A DNA stretch of 64,000 nt from NCBI RefSeq assembly GCF_019956555.1, contig NZ_JAHBDQ010000012.1, positions 86,761-150,760 on the forward strand, given 5' to 3'. Origin of the DNA: Pseudomonas sp. A-RE-19. Lineage in GTDB: Bacteria > Pseudomonadota > Gammaproteobacteria > Pseudomonadales > Pseudomonadaceae. Positions 1-9,549 of the stretch are shown here, piece after piece. The notes below the pieces were generated by a model. That model had not been told where the DNA came from. It searched no databases and saw only the letters and a list, made by a program, of their open reading frames with translations. Positions within the stretch are counted from its first letter, which is position 1. Each line of letters starts with the position of its first letter. Made by a program: the position numbers and the translations under genes.

Positions 1-1
1 C

Positions 2-415
2 GACGACTTCCCGACCTTCAGCTGGGGCGAACTGATCGCCATGATCCCGCGCACCCTCACCCGGGAAATGCGCAAACTCGGCTACTTCCTGCCCAGGGCC
101 ATCGGGCTGTTCATCCTGTCGTTCATCCCGGTGGTCAACATCATCGCCGCGCCGCTGTGGCTGCTGTTCGGGGTGTGGATGATGGCGATCCAGTACATCG
201 ACTACCCGGCGGACAACCACAAACTGGGCTGGAACGAAATGCTCGCCTGGCTGCGGCAGAAGCGCTGGCAGAGCATGAGTTTCGGCGGCAGTGTTTATCT
301 GGTGCTGCTGATTCCGGTGGTCAATATTCTGATGATGCCGGCGGCCGTGGCTGGGGCGACGTTGTTCTGGGTGCGGGAACGTGGCGCGGAAAATCTGGTG
401 CCGGCACGCCGTTAG
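2..415 (+). CDS. cysZ: Sulfate transporter CysZ, C-terminal part (5' end outside window)
   Basis: The frame is open from base 2, so the start lies upstream of the window. The visible 137 residues begin [19 protein letters not shown] and contain two long hydrophobic segments, each carrying the motif IPVVNI (about residues 40-65 and 100-125). This paired pattern and the conserved basic tail [13 protein letters not shown] are typical of the EI24/CysZ family of about 250 residues. CysZ is an inner-membrane sulfate permease that feeds assimilatory sulfate reduction, which fits cysD and cysNC about 7 kb downstream. An internal ATG at 41 should not be taken as the real start. The family call is from recognition of sequence pattern; sulfate specificity is inferred. 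Confidence 0.85.
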   Translation, partial: DDFPTFSWGELIAMIPRTLTREMRKLGYFLPRAIGLFILSFIPVVNIIAAPLWLLFGVWMMAIQYIDYPADNHKLGWNEMLAWLRQKRWQSMSFGGSVYLVLLIPVVNILMMPAAVAGATLFWVRERGAENLVPARR

Positions 416-455
416 CTTCGTCATAAATCCATCACCCAGCCGTCACAATGAAGAC

Positions 456-1655
456 ATGACCTCAGCCTACGCTGAGGCCATGACGACAGCTCTGCATATC
501 ACCCTGATCACCGAGACCTTCCCACCGGAAATCAACGGCGTGGCCAATACCCTTGGCCGCTTGTTCGACGGTCTGTGCGCGCGTGGGCATCAGGTCGAAC
601 TGGTGCGGCCACGTCAGGGCTGTGACGAGCTGATAGGCAGCAACGATGAGTTATTGTTGTGCCGGGGCTGGCCACTGCCGGGTTACCCCGGCCTGCAATG
701 GGGCCAGTCATCAATGCACAAGCTGTTGCGGCGCTGGAAACGCCACCGCCCGGATGTGCTCTACATCGCCACGGAAGGGCCGCTGGGGTTGTCCGCGTTG
801 CGCGCGGCTCGTCGCTTGGGGATTTCGGTGGTCAGCGGCTTTCACACCAACTTTCAGCAGTATTCCAGCCAATACGGGCTCGGGTTACTGACGCGTTTGC
901 TGACCCACTACCTGCGCTGGTTTCACAATCGCTCGACCCTGACCCTCGTGCCCAGCGTCAGCCAGCGACTGGAGCTGGAGCGCCGCAGTTTCGAGCGCCT
1001 GGCATTGCTCTCTCGAGGTGTCGACAGTCAGTTGTTTCATCCGGCCAAAACGCTGAAACCGCTGCGTGAGCAATGGGGCTTGGCCGACGGTGATATCGCC
1101 CTCATTCATGTAGGACGCCTGGCGCCAGAGAAAAATCTTGGCTTGCTCAAGCGGTGTTTCGACGCACTGAAAGTGACTTATCCACAACGAAAAATGAAGT
1201 TGATTGTGGTCGGTGACGGTCCGCAAAGAGAGACGCTGGAGAAGGAATTGCCCGAGGCGATTTTCTGCGGCTCACAACGCGGCGAAGCTTTGGCCAGTCA
1301 TTACGCGTCGGGGGATGTGTTTTTGTTTCCAAGCCTGACCGAAACCTTCGGCAATGTGGTGCTTGAGGCCTTGGCCTCGGGGCTGGGAGTGGTGGCGTAC
1401 GATCAGGCGGCGGCGGCTCAGCATATTCGTCATGGCTACAACGGCGTGCTGGCAATGCCCGGGGATGAAGAGGCGTTCTGCGATGCGGCACGTTGGCTGC
1501 TGGAGGAGCGCGAAACCTTGCGTTGCGTGCGCCTTAATGCGCGCCAACATGCGAGCCGTCAGGGCTGGGCGGCGATCATCGAGCAGTTCGAGCGGCAATT
1601 ACGGGGGGCTTGTGTTGGGGAGCAGGTGATTCCTGATGCTCAGACATTGCCCTGA
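456..1655 (+). CDS. Family 4 glycosyltransferase (group 1)
   Basis: The protein has an N-terminal GT-B Rossmann half starting ITLITETFPPEINGVANT, a feature of GT4 mannosyl/glucosyltransferases that act on lipids, and a C-terminal half with the nucleotide-sugar signature LIHVGRLAPEKN and the EX7E motif in ETFGNVVLEALASG. It probably transfers a hexose from a nucleotide sugar to a membrane lipid or glycan; the acceptor cannot be read from sequence. The start is uncertain between ATG 456 and ATG 480; 456 is preceded by GAAG, and both leave the catalytic domain whole. An ATG at 381 would overlap cysZ and is unlikely. It stands alone, followed by a REPIN. Confidence 0.85.
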   Translation: MTSAYAEAMTTALHITLITETFPPEINGVANTLGRLFDGLCARGHQVELVRPRQGCDELIGSNDELLLCRGWPLPGYPGLQWGQSSMHKLLRRWKRHRPDVLYIATEGPLGLSALRAARRLGISVVSGFHTNFQQYSSQYGLGLLTRLLTHYLRWFHNRSTLTLVPSVSQRLELERRSFERLALLSRGVDSQLFHPAKTLKPLREQWGLADGDIALIHVGRLAPEKNLGLLKRCFDALKVTYPQRKMKLIVVGDGPQRETLEKELPEAIFCGSQRGEALASHYASGDVFLFPSLTETFGNVVLEALASGLGVVAYDQAAAAQHIRHGYNGVLAMPGDEEAFCDAARWLLEERETLRCVRLNARQHASRQGWAAIIEQFERQLRGACVGEQVIPDAQTLP

Positions 1656-1676
1656 ATCCTTAATGACATTGAGTCC

Positions 1677-1766
1677 GCCTTCGCGAGCAAGCCCGCTCCC
1701 ACAGGTGACTGAGTTCTCTCAGAGAAATGCGGTCGAATGTGGGAGCGGGCTTGCTCGCGAAGGCGT
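1677..1766. repeat. REPIN (paired inverted REP), GTGGGAGCGGGC type
   Basis: Arms of about 28 bases at 1677-1704 and 1738-1765 are perfect reverse complements built on GTGGGAGCGGGCTTGCTCGC. The element lies between the convergent 3' ends of the glycosyltransferase and the alkene reductase, the usual extragenic position of Pseudomonas REPs. Confidence 0.9.
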
Positions 1767-1781
1767 CAGTCTGGTCGCCGC

Positions 1782-2885
1782 TTAAACCAGCGTCATCAAC
1801 GCCTCACGGCTGAACGGCAGGATGTCTTCTTCACGACCGTCGCGCACTTTCTGCGCCCAGTCCGGGTCCACCAGCAACGCACGGCCCACAGCCACCAGAT
1901 CGAACTCATCGTTGTTCAAACGCTCCAGCAGTTTTTCCAGACTGGCCGGTTGGGCGATCTTGTCGGTGTTGACCATGAACTGCAGGAATTCGCCGTCCAG
2001 GCCAACGCTGCCCACGGTGATGGTCGGTTTGCCGGTGAGCTTGCGGGTCCAGCCCGCCAGGTTCAGTTCGGAACCGTCGAACTCCGGCTCCCAGAAACGC
2101 CGCGTCGAGCAGTGGAAAATGTCCACGCCGGCGTCGGACAACGGCTTGAGGAATTCACCCAACGCCTCTGGCGTCTGCACCAGTCGCGCGGTGTAGTCCT
2201 GCTGTTTCCATTGGGAGAAACGGAAGATGATCGGGAAACCCTCGCCGACCGCTGCACGCACGGCCTGAATCAGTTCGATGGCAAAGCGAGAGCGATTGGC
2301 CAGGCTGCCACCGTATTCGTCAGTGCGCTGGTTGCTGCCTTCCCAGAAAAACTGGTCCACCAGATAACCGTGGGCACCATGGATTTCCACGCCGTCCATG
2401 CCGATGCTCTGGGCGTCTTTGGCGGCTTGGGCGAACGCGGCAATCACGTCCCGGATATCGTCCTTGGTCATGCCGTGAACCACGACCTGACCGTCCTTCA
2501 ATTTTTCCGACGGACCATAACCCGGCACGCTGGCATCCGGCTCGGTGCCGATGCGGCGCACGCTGCCCACATGCCACAGTTGCGGAACGATCCTGCCACC
2601 CTCGGCATGCACTGCGTCGACGACTTTCTTCCAGCCGGCCAATGCCGCTTCACCGTAGAAGTGCGGCACGTTCGGGTAGCCGTTGGAAGCCTTGTGACCG
2701 ACGGTGGTGCCTTCGGTAATGATCAGGCCCACCCCGGCAGCGGCGCGACGACGGTAGTACTCGATCACTTTGGAATTGGGCACGCCGCCCGGCGAAAAGG
2801 AGCGGGTCATCGGCGCCATGACGACGCGGGTCGGCAGTTCAAGGGCGCCGAGGTGAAAAGGCTTGAACAGGGCTTTGACAGGCAT
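1782..2885 (-). CDS. NADH:flavin oxidoreductase / alkene reductase of the Old Yellow Enzyme family
   Basis: This is a single TIM-barrel FMN enzyme of 367 residues, the usual OYE length. Visible family features are the N-terminal LFKPFHLGALELPTRVVMAPMTRS, the substrate-binding HGAHGYLVDQFFW near residue 180, and the C-terminal FMN-phosphate region DLVAVGRALLVDPDW. Such enzymes reduce activated C=C bonds or nitro compounds with NAD(P)H. The start MPVKALFKP (2885) is preferred over an ATG four codons upstream because family members begin there. It is monocistronic between REPs. The natural substrate cannot be predicted; xenobiotic or N-ethylmaleimide-type reductase are possible names. Confidence 0.9.
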   Translation of the reverse strand: MPVKALFKPFHLGALELPTRVVMAPMTRSFSPGGVPNSKVIEYYRRRAAAGVGLIITEGTTVGHKASNGYPNVPHFYGEAALAGWKKVVDAVHAEGGRIVPQLWHVGSVRRIGTEPDASVPGYGPSEKLKDGQVVVHGMTKDDIRDVIAAFAQAAKDAQSIGMDGVEIHGAHGYLVDQFFWEGSNQRTDEYGGSLANRSRFAIELIQAVRAAVGEGFPIIFRFSQWKQQDYTARLVQTPEALGEFLKPLSDAGVDIFHCSTRRFWEPEFDGSELNLAGWTRKLTGKPTITVGSVGLDGEFLQFMVNTDKIAQPASLEKLLERLNNDEFDLVAVGRALLVDPDWAQKVRDGREEDILPFSREALMTLV

Positions 2886-2984
2886 TGGACGCTCCACGGG
2901 ACATAGACTTTATGACGGCGATAATATGGAGAGTCGCAAGGCTTGAACAGCACTATTGATTTAGGTGATTAAGGATTAGAAACG

Positions 2985-3048
2985 AAAAGATCGCAGCCTT
3001 CGGCGGCGCCCACAGGCGCGTAGGAGCTGCCGAAGGCTGCGATCTTTT
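2985..3048. repeat. REPIN, GATCGCAGCCTTCGGC type
   Basis: Twenty-base arms at 2985-3004 and 3029-3048 are perfect inverted copies ending in AAAAGATCGCAGCC. This is a second REP sequence type in the window, distinct from the GTGGGAGCG family. It lies between two minus-strand genes. Confidence 0.85.
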
Positions 3049-3065
3049 GATTTTGAATTTGATTT

Positions 3066-3548
3066 TCAGCTCAGCGCTTTTTCAATCGCATGAACAACGA
3101 TCGGATCATCCGGCGCCGTACGCGGCGAGAAACGCGCCAGCACGCGACCGTCCTTGCCCAACAAGAATTTCTCGAAGTTCCAGGTGATGTCACCCGGGAA
3201 CTCCGCACCCTCGCCCGCCAGCAGACGGTACAACTGATGACGCTCATGACCGTTGACTTCCAGCTTGCTGGACAACGGAAAGGTCACGCCATAGTTGAGG
3301 CTGCAGAACTCCTGGATCTCCCGCTCGGTGCCCGGTTCCTGGCCGGCAAACTGGTTGCACGGCAGGCCCAGCACACTGAAACCCTTGTCCTTGTATTGCT
3401 GGTAAAGGTTTTCCAGCGCCGCGTACTGTGGGGTCAAACCACATTTGGAGGCGACGTTGACCACCAGCACGACACGCCCCTTGAAGGGCGCCAGAGGTAG
3501 CTCCTGACCATCCAGGGCTGTCAGTTTAAGGTCGTGAAAAGCACTCAT
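3066..3548 (-). CDS. Glutathione peroxidase (cysteine type)
   Basis: The 160-residue thioredoxin-fold protein carries the three GPx signatures in order: NVASKCGLTPQY with the peroxidatic residue as Cys rather than selenocysteine, LGLPCNQFAGQEPG with the catalytic Gln, and ITWNFEKFLLG with the catalytic Trp. It reduces hydroperoxides; Cys-type bacterial members of this kind often use thioredoxin rather than glutathione (family knowledge, not visible here). Start MSAFHDLKL at 3548 was chosen over an ATG four codons upstream because it aligns with the family N-terminus. It has no signal peptide, so it is cytosolic. Confidence 0.93.
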   Translation of the reverse strand: MSAFHDLKLTALDGQELPLAPFKGRVVLVVNVASKCGLTPQYAALENLYQQYKDKGFSVLGLPCNQFAGQEPGTEREIQEFCSLNYGVTFPLSSKLEVNGHERHQLYRLLAGEGAEFPGDITWNFEKFLLGKDGRVLARFSPRTAPDDPIVVHAIEKALS

Positions 3549-3618
3549 GACGAACTCCAAATTCCTGTGTTCTTCTCAAAACAGCCACTTGGCGGTGCCA
3601 TCAAGGACAGCCGCGGAC

Positions 3619-3643
3619 TAAAAAGGCGCCCTCGGGCGCCTCT
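3619..3643 (-). terminator. Rho-independent terminator of slyD
   Basis: Read on the minus strand this is a GC stem GGCGCCcgaGGGCGCC followed by a run of five T. It lies about 30 bases beyond the slyD stop and upstream of the glutathione peroxidase start. Confidence 0.8.
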
Positions 3644-3671
3644 CCAGATCTCGAAAGCTTAGCGCAGAAAA

Positions 3672-4157
3672 TCAGTGATGATGGCCACCTTCGCCATGGA
3701 CGTGACCATGAGCGATTTCTTCCTGGCTGGCATCACGGATGTCGATGATCTTGACCTGGAAATTCAGGCGCTGACCGGCCAACGGGTGGTTGCCGTCGAC
3801 AGTGACATCGTCGCCGTCCAGATCGCGAATGGTGACGATCTGCATCTGGCCATCCGGAGCGGAAGCGTGGAACTGCATGCCCACTTCCAGTTCGTCGACG
3901 CCTTCGAACATGCTGCGGCTCAGGGTGCTGACCAGTTCGGCAGCGTATTCGCCGTAAGCATCTTCTGGTTCTACGGCGACAGTCAGTTCATCACCGACTT
4001 TCTTGCCTTCCAGTGCCTTTTCCAGGCCCGGGATGATGTTACCTGCGCCTTGCAGGTAGACCAGCGGCGCGCCGCCGGCGGAGCTGTCGATGACCTCACC
4101 AGCGTCGTTGGTCAGGGTATAGTCGATGGAGACAGCCTTATTGGCGGCGATCAGCAT
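3672..4157 (-). CDS. slyD: FKBP-type peptidyl-prolyl isomerase SlyD
   Basis: The 161-residue protein opens MLIAANKAVSIDYTL and has the FKBP core PLVYLQGAGNIIPGLEKALEG, the inserted-flap region AYGEYAAELVSTLSR, and a short His-rich tail (HGHVHGEGGHHH). It is a cytosolic prolyl isomerase and holdase chaperone; the His tail is the nickel-binding part that helps hydrogenase maturation in E. coli, though here it is much shorter than in E. coli. AAGG lies 9 bases before the ATG. An upstream in-frame extension to 4229 lacks family similarity. A terminator follows at once. Its start overlaps that of the divergent DUF3565 gene. Confidence 0.93.
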   Translation of the reverse strand: MLIAANKAVSIDYTLTNDAGEVIDSSAGGAPLVYLQGAGNIIPGLEKALEGKKVGDELTVAVEPEDAYGEYAAELVSTLSRSMFEGVDELEVGMQFHASAPDGQMQIVTIRDLDGDDVTVDGNHPLAGQRLNFQVKIIDIRDASQEEIAHGHVHGEGGHHH

Positions 4158-4464
4158 GGGGCGAGACCTTTTGCATAAGAAAGATGAATGTCCAAGTTTA
4201 GCGAAGCAATCGCCCGAAAGCGAACACAACCCGGACAGACGGGTTGCGACGAAAGCTTCGATCGTTACCGGCTTTCATCAGGACGAGGATGGCCACTGGG
4301 TGGCCGAGCTTTCCTGCGGCCATACCCAACACCTGCGGCACCAGCCCCCCTGGCAATCCCGGGCCTGGGTCCTGGACCCTGCACTGCGTAATGAAAAAAT
4401 AGGTCAGCCCTTTGATTGCGGTTGGTGCGCAAAAGGCTCGGTTAGCGCTAACCTTGGCGACTGA
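4156..4464 (+). CDS. DUF3565 domain protein (probable small zinc-binding protein)
   Basis: The conserved part is the C-terminal half from about residue 35: GFHQDEDGHWVAELSCGHTQHLRHQPPW followed later by DCGWC. This Cys/His pattern (CGHxQHxRHxPPW and CxxC) is characteristic of DUF3565, whose function is unknown; the ligands suggest metal binding. The N-terminus is unclear: ATG 4156 overlaps the divergent slyD start codon by two bases, and the only in-frame alternative I see downstream is TTG 4171. The first 30 residues could therefore be non-coding. It precedes pta by 60 bases on the same strand. Confidence 0.65.
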   Translation: MGRDLLHKKDECPSLAKQSPESEHNPDRRVATKASIVTGFHQDEDGHWVAELSCGHTQHLRHQPPWQSRAWVLDPALRNEKIGQPFDCGWCAKGSVSANLGD

Positions 4465-4523
4465 TTTGGGCAGATCGTCAGTTATAGAGGATCGCCACTG
4501 CCATGCTCCCTTAGAGAATCCGC

Positions 4524-6623
4524 ATGCAAACTTTTTTTATCGCGCCCACCGATTTTGGTGTGGGTCTGACCTCCATCAGCCTCGGGCTGGTGCGTACCCT
4601 CGAGCGGGCCGGCCTCAAAGTCGGCTTCTTCAAGCCGATTGCCCAGCCGCACCCGGGCGACACGGGCCCTGAACGCTCCACCGAACTGGTGGCCCGCACC
4701 CACGGTTTGAAACCACCTCAACCGTTGGGCCTGGCCCATGTCGAGCGGATGCTCGGTGACGGTCAGCTGGATGAGTTGCTCGAAGAAATCATCACCCTTT
4801 ATCAGCAGGCCGCCATCGGCAAGGATGTGCTGATCGTCGAAGGCATGGTCCCGACTCGTAGCGCCAGTTACGCGGCGCGGGTCAACCTGCACTTGGCCAA
4901 GAGCCTGGACGCCGATGTGATTCTGGTCTCCGCACCGGAAAACGAAGTGCTGACCGAATTGTCCGGCCGGGTGGAGTTGCAGGCGCAATTGTTCGGCGGG
5001 CCGAAAGACCCGAAAGTCCTTGGCGTGATCCTCAACAAGGTCAAAACCGACGAAAGCATGGAGGCCTTCGCCTCGCGCTTGAAGGAACACTCGCCGTTGC
5101 TGCGCAGTGGCGATTTCCGCTTGCTCGGCTGCATCCCGTTCCAACCGGAACTGAACGCGCCGCGCACCCGCGACGTGGCCGATCTGATGAGCGCTCAAGT
5201 GCTCAACGCTGGCGACTACGAAACCCGGCGCATGACCAAAATCATCATTTGCGCCCGCACCGTACGCAACACCGTGGAGCTGCTCAAGCCCGGCGTGCTG
5301 GTGGTGACCCCTGGCGATCGCGACGACATCATCCTTGCGGTCAGCCTCGCGGCGATGAATGGCGTGCCCCTGGCCGGCCTGTTGCTGACCAGCGACACCC
5401 TGCCAGACCCGCGCATCATGGACCTGTGCCGTGGCGCCTTGCAGGCCGGTTTGCCGGTGTTGTCGGTGAGCACCGGTTCCTACGAAACGGCCAACCAGTT
5501 GAACAGTTTGAACAAGGAAATCCCGATCGATGACCGCGAACGTGCAGAGATCATCACCGATTTCGTCGCCAGCCATCTCGACGCCAACTGGCTGCACCAG
5601 CGCTGTGGCACACCACGGGAAATGCGCCTGTCGCCTGCAGTGTTCCGCTATCAACTGATCCAGCGCGCCCAGTCCGCCAACAAGCGCATCGTGTTGCCTG
5701 AAGGCAGCGAGCCGTTGACCGTGCAAGCTGCGGCGATCTGTCAGGCGCGGGGCATTGCCCGTTGTGTGTTGCTGGCCAAACCGGAAGACGTCGAAGCCGT
5801 GGCCCGCGCCCAAGGCATCGAGTTGCCGCCGGGGCTGGAAATCCTCGACCCGGACCTGATCCGCGAGCGTTACGTCGAGCCGATGGTCGCCCTGCGCAAA
5901 AGCAAAAGCCTCAATGCCCCCATGGCCGAGCAGCAACTGGAAGACACCGTGGTAATCGGCACCATGATGCTGGCGCTGGATGAAGTCGACGGACTGGTGT
6001 CCGGAGTCATTCACTCCACCGCCAACACCATCCGCCCCGCCCTGCAACTGATCAAGACCGCGCCGGGCTGCACCCTCGTGTCGTCGGTGTTCTTCATGCT
6101 GTTTCCGGAAGAAGTGCTGGTTTACGGCGACTGCGTGATGAACCCGCACCCGAGCGCCAGCGAACTGGCCGAGATCGCGTTGCAAAGCGCCGATTCGGCG
6201 GCGGCGTTCGGCATCACGCCACGGGTGGCTATGATCAGCTATTCCAGTGGTGAATCGGCCAGCGGCGAAGAAGTCGAAAAGGTTCGCGAGGCCACATTGC
6301 TCGCCCACGAACAGCAACACTCGTTGTTGATCGACGGCCCGTTGCAGTACGACGCCGCCGCCAACGAAACCGTGGCCCGGCAACTGGCGCCGAACAGTCA
6401 GGTGGCCGGTCGTGCCACGGTGTTCGTGTTCCCCGACCTGAATACCGGCAACACCACCCACAAAGCCGTGCAGCGCAGCGCCGACTGCGTCAGCCTCGGG
6501 CCGATGCTGCAAGGCTTGCGCAAGCCGGTGAATGACCTGCCGCGCGGCGCGCAAGTCGATGACATCGTCTACACCATCGCGTTGACCGCGATCCAGGCCG
6601 CCAACCGACCTATGGATGTTTAA
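4524..6623 (+). CDS. pta: Phosphate acetyltransferase
   Basis: This is the long 699-residue Pta. It has an N-terminal P-loop-like/AAA_26 domain (FFIAPTDFGVGLTSISLGLV, residues 3-22), a middle DRTGG domain (about 215-335), and the C-terminal catalytic PTA_PTB domain from about residue 370, with RIVLPEGSEPLTVQAA, ANTIRPALQLIKTAPG and the terminal GNTTHKAVQRSA. It interconverts acetyl-CoA and acetyl phosphate, with acetate kinase as partner. No ackA is adjacent here. The next gene starts at the base after its stop, so the two are probably co-transcribed. Confidence 0.96.
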   Translation: MQTFFIAPTDFGVGLTSISLGLVRTLERAGLKVGFFKPIAQPHPGDTGPERSTELVARTHGLKPPQPLGLAHVERMLGDGQLDELLEEIITLYQQAAIGKDVLIVEGMVPTRSASYAARVNLHLAKSLDADVILVSAPENEVLTELSGRVELQAQLFGGPKDPKVLGVILNKVKTDESMEAFASRLKEHSPLLRSGDFRLLGCIPFQPELNAPRTRDVADLMSAQVLNAGDYETRRMTKIIICARTVRNTVELLKPGVLVVTPGDRDDIILAVSLAAMNGVPLAGLLLTSDTLPDPRIMDLCRGALQAGLPVLSVSTGSYETANQLNSLNKEIPIDDRERAEIITDFVASHLDANWLHQRCGTPREMRLSPAVFRYQLIQRAQSANKRIVLPEGSEPLTVQAAAICQARGIARCVLLAKPEDVEAVARAQGIELPPGLEILDPDLIRERYVEPMVALRKSKSLNAPMAEQQLEDTVVIGTMMLALDEVDGLVSGVIHSTANTIRPALQLIKTAPGCTLVSSVFFMLFPEEVLVYGDCVMNPHPSASELAEIALQSADSAAAFGITPRVAMISYSSGESASGEEVEKVREATLLAHEQQHSLLIDGPLQYDAAANETVARQLAPNSQVAGRATVFVFPDLNTGNTTHKAVQRSADCVSLGPMLQGLRKPVNDLPRGAQVDDIVYTIALTAIQAANRPMDV

Positions 6624-7532
6624 ATGCTGGATTTTCTACCTGCCCCCGTGCGCGGCCTGATCGCCTCGCTGCTGTTGGCGCTGAACACGATTGTCTGCTG
6701 CACCCCGCTGTTCGTGGTGGCGATCTTCAAACTGCTGCTGCCCTTCCCCGCCGCCCAGCGTTTCACCGACTGGCTGATGAGCCACATCCACGAAACCTGG
6801 ATCAGCAACAACAAGGCCTGGATGGACCTGCTCGGGCATACACGCTGGCAGCTCAGCGGGCTGGAAGGCCTGGACTATCAGCACTCGTACCTGATCACCA
6901 GCAACCACCAGAGCTGGGTCGACATCATGGTGTTGCAGTACGTGCTCAACCGGCGAATCCGCCCGCTGAAGTTCTTCCTCAAGCAGCAACTGATCTGGGT
7001 CCCGGTGATCGGTCTGGCGTGGTGGGCGCTGGGCTTTCCGTTCATGAAACGTTACTCCAAGACCTACCTGGAAAAGTACCCGGAGAAGAAAGGCAAGGAC
7101 CTGGAGACTACCCGCAAGACGTGCGACAAGTTCCGCAATAACCCGGTGGGGATTTTCAACTTCGTCGAAGGCACGCGCTTCACCGAGGGCAAGCACGCAC
7201 AGCAGAGTTCACCGTTCCGCTACCTGCTCAAACCAAAAGCGGGCGGTATTGCCTTCGTGCTGGATGCCATGGGCGACCAGCTGGAGGCCATCGTCAACGT
7301 GACCATTCACTATCCGGCCGGGCGTCCAGGTTACTGGGATTTGCTTTGCGGGAATGTTGGGGATGTGGTGGTGCACTTTCAGGAACTGAAAATTCCACAG
7401 CAGTTCGTCGGCAAGAACTACGACCAGGATGGTGCGTATCGCCTGGAGTTTCAGGGCTGGATCAATCAGCTGTGGAATGACAAGGATGCGCTGCTGGGGC
7501 AGATGCACCGCGAGTACACCGCCAAGGTTTGA
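6624..7532 (+). CDS. PlsC-type acyltransferase (YihG-like)
   Basis: The 302-residue protein has an N-terminal hydrophobic segment (about residues 10-40), then the acyltransferase motifs NHQSWVD (HX4D) near residue 93 and FVEGTRFTEGK near 178. The following KHAQQSSPFRYLLKPKAGG is typical of the YihG branch of 1-acyl-glycerol-3-phosphate acyltransferases. It should transfer a fatty acyl chain to a lysophospholipid at the inner membrane. The start codon follows the pta stop directly, suggesting translational coupling. A terminator follows about 55 bases after the stop. Confidence 0.9.
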   Translation: MLDFLPAPVRGLIASLLLALNTIVCCTPLFVVAIFKLLLPFPAAQRFTDWLMSHIHETWISNNKAWMDLLGHTRWQLSGLEGLDYQHSYLITSNHQSWVDIMVLQYVLNRRIRPLKFFLKQQLIWVPVIGLAWWALGFPFMKRYSKTYLEKYPEKKGKDLETTRKTCDKFRNNPVGIFNFVEGTRFTEGKHAQQSSPFRYLLKPKAGGIAFVLDAMGDQLEAIVNVTIHYPAGRPGYWDLLCGNVGDVVVHFQELKIPQQFVGKNYDQDGAYRLEFQGWINQLWNDKDALLGQMHREYTAKV

Positions 7533-7549
7533 GGTGCCTGTACCGGCGC

Positions 7550-7576
7550 CATCGCGGGCTTGCCCGCGATGGCGAT
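7550..7576. repeat. Single REP-like hairpin
   Basis: GCCATCGCGGGC and GCCCGCGATGGC are perfect complementary arms around a TT loop. It sits between the acyltransferase stop and the terminator. Confidence 0.7.
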
Positions 7577-7587
7577 CTCAAGAACAT

Positions 7588-7626
7588 AAAAAAACCCGCA
7601 GACGATCACTCATCTGCGGGTTTTTT
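7588..7626. terminator. Bidirectional rho-independent terminator
   Basis: AAACCCGCAGA and TCTGCGGGTTT form the stem, with an A tract before and a T tract after. It therefore serves the acyltransferase on the plus strand and cysNC on the minus strand, which converge here. Confidence 0.9.
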
Positions 7627-7641
7627 ATTTGCAGCTAACGC

Positions 7642-9540
7642 TTAGATCGCGCCACGCTTACGCAGCAGATCGAGCACTTGCTTGACGCTTTCTTCCAGCG
7701 ACAGCGACTGGGTGTCGATCACCAGATCGGCATTCAGCGGCACGTCGTACGGGAAGGATTCGCCCGGGATGTTGTCGCCACCCGCGGCGTACAGACCTTG
7801 CGGATCACGCTCGGCGCAGACCGTCGGCGAGGCCTGGACGTAGACCGTCAGCAGACGCTCCTTGCCGATCAGGTCCTTGGCCTGCTCGCGACCTTCAGCG
7901 CTCGGCGCAACGAATGCAGCCAGGGTCAACAGACCGGCTTCGTTGAACTGACGCGCAACGTGCGCCGCACGACGCCAATTCTCGGTACGCCCGGCGCGAT
8001 CCTGTGGCAGACCTTTGTTCAGGTCGTGACGCAGGTTCTGGCCATCGAGTACAAACACCGCGCGGCCCATATCGAACAGCTTGCGTTCAACCGCGTACGC
8101 CAGGGTGCTTTTACCAGCGCCCGACAGGCCGCTGAACAACACGGTGGCCGGTTGCTGACCGAAGCGCTGGGCACGTTCTTCGGTAGCCACGTGAGCCAGT
8201 TTGCCGTGGTGGGTGCTGGTGCCATGGCTCAACGGCTGGGCGATGATCATGCCCGCCGCGACCGTGCCGTTGGTCAGTCGATCAATGACGATGAACGAAC
8301 CGGTGGTGCGGTTGCTGTCGTAACCGTCCAGCGCGATGGCCGCGTCGAGGCTGATCTTGACCCGACCGATCTCGTTCAACTGCAGCGAACTGGCCGGCCC
8401 TTCGGCCAACGTGTTCACGTCCACGCGATTGACGATGCTGGTGATCGAACCCGGCACGTAAGTCGTGGCGCGCTTGATGTCGTATTTCTTGCCCGGCAGC
8501 ATCGGTTCTTCGGCCATCCACACCAGCATGGCGTCGAAGGCGTCGGTCACTTGCGGCTGGTTGTCGGCATGCACCAGCAAGTCACCGCGGGAGATGTCGA
8601 TTTCGTCTTCCATGGTCAGCGTCACGGCTTGACCAGGACCTGCATGCTCCAGCTCACCTTCGAAGGTGACAATGGATTTCACACGGCTGCTCTTGCCCGA
8701 CGGCAACACAACGACTTCGTCGCCCTTGTGCACGATGCCGCTGGCCAGGGTGCCGGCGAAACCACGGAAGTTCAGGTTCGGACGATTGACGTACTGCACC
8801 GGGAAACGCAGGTCGGTGTAGTTGCGGTCATTGGCGATTTCGACGGTTTCCAGAATCTCCATCAGCGACTGGCCGGTGTACCACGGCGAGCGCTCGGACT
8901 TGTTCACCACGTTGTCGCCTTTCAGCGCCGACATCGGCACGAAGGCCATGGTGGTCGGCTTGAACGCGATGCCTTCGGCGAACTTCAGGTAATCGGCCTT
9001 GATCGACTCGAACACGCTTTCGTCGAAGCCGTTGAGGTCCATCTTGTTGATGGCGACAACGATGTGCTTGATGCCCAGCAACGAGGCAATGAAGCTGTGG
9101 CGACGGGTCTGGGTCTGCACGCCGTAACGGGCATCGACCAGAATGATCGCCAGGTCACAGGTGGATGCACCGGTGGCCATGTTGCGGGTGTACTGCTCAT
9201 GGCCGGGGGTATCGGCGATGATGAATTTGCGCTTGGCGGTAGAGAAATAGCGGTAGGCGACATCGATGGTGATGCCCTGCTCACGCTCGGCCTGCAAGCC
9301 GTCGACCAGCAACGCCAGGTCGATGTCTTCGCCGGTGGTGCCGACCTTTTTCGAGTCGCGGGTGATGGCTTCCAGATGATCTTCGTAGATCATTTTGGAG
9401 TCGTGCAGCAGACGCCCGATCAGGGTGCTCTTGCCGTCGTCGACGTTGCCACAGGTAAGAAAGCGCAGCATTTCCTTGCGTTCGTGCTGGCCCAGATAGG
9501 CGAGGATGTCCTCGCTGATCAAATCAGATGCGTGCGACAT
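7642..9540 (-). CDS. cysNC: Bifunctional sulfate adenylyltransferase subunit 1 / APS kinase
   Basis: The 632-residue fusion has an EF-Tu-like GTPase N-terminal part (P-loop GNVDDGKST near residue 32, [25 protein letters not shown]) and a C-terminal APS kinase domain from about residue 450 (P-loop [20 protein letters not shown]). The GTPase half drives ATP sulfurylase together with CysD, and the kinase half phosphorylates APS to PAPS. Fusion of CysN to CysC is usual in pseudomonads. It starts 9 bases after the cysD stop, so cysD-cysNC is an operon. A bidirectional terminator follows. Confidence 0.97.
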   Translation of the reverse strand: MSHASDLISEDILAYLGQHERKEMLRFLTCGNVDDGKSTLIGRLLHDSKMIYEDHLEAITRDSKKVGTTGEDIDLALLVDGLQAEREQGITIDVAYRYFSTAKRKFIIADTPGHEQYTRNMATGASTCDLAIILVDARYGVQTQTRRHSFIASLLGIKHIVVAINKMDLNGFDESVFESIKADYLKFAEGIAFKPTTMAFVPMSALKGDNVVNKSERSPWYTGQSLMEILETVEIANDRNYTDLRFPVQYVNRPNLNFRGFAGTLASGIVHKGDEVVVLPSGKSSRVKSIVTFEGELEHAGPGQAVTLTMEDEIDISRGDLLVHADNQPQVTDAFDAMLVWMAEEPMLPGKKYDIKRATTYVPGSITSIVNRVDVNTLAEGPASSLQLNEIGRVKISLDAAIALDGYDSNRTTGSFIVIDRLTNGTVAAGMIIAQPLSHGTSTHHGKLAHVATEERAQRFGQQPATVLFSGLSGAGKSTLAYAVERKLFDMGRAVFVLDGQNLRHDLNKGLPQDRAGRTENWRRAAHVARQFNEAGLLTLAAFVAPSAEGREQAKDLIGKERLLTVYVQASPTVCAERDPQGLYAAGGDNIPGESFPYDVPLNADLVIDTQSLSLEESVKQVLDLLRKRGAI

Positions 9541-9549
9541 GACAACCCC

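Noticed and set aside
4482..6554. 690-codon minus-strand frame opposite pta
   Set aside because: Shadow frame; pta has full domain structure on the other strand.
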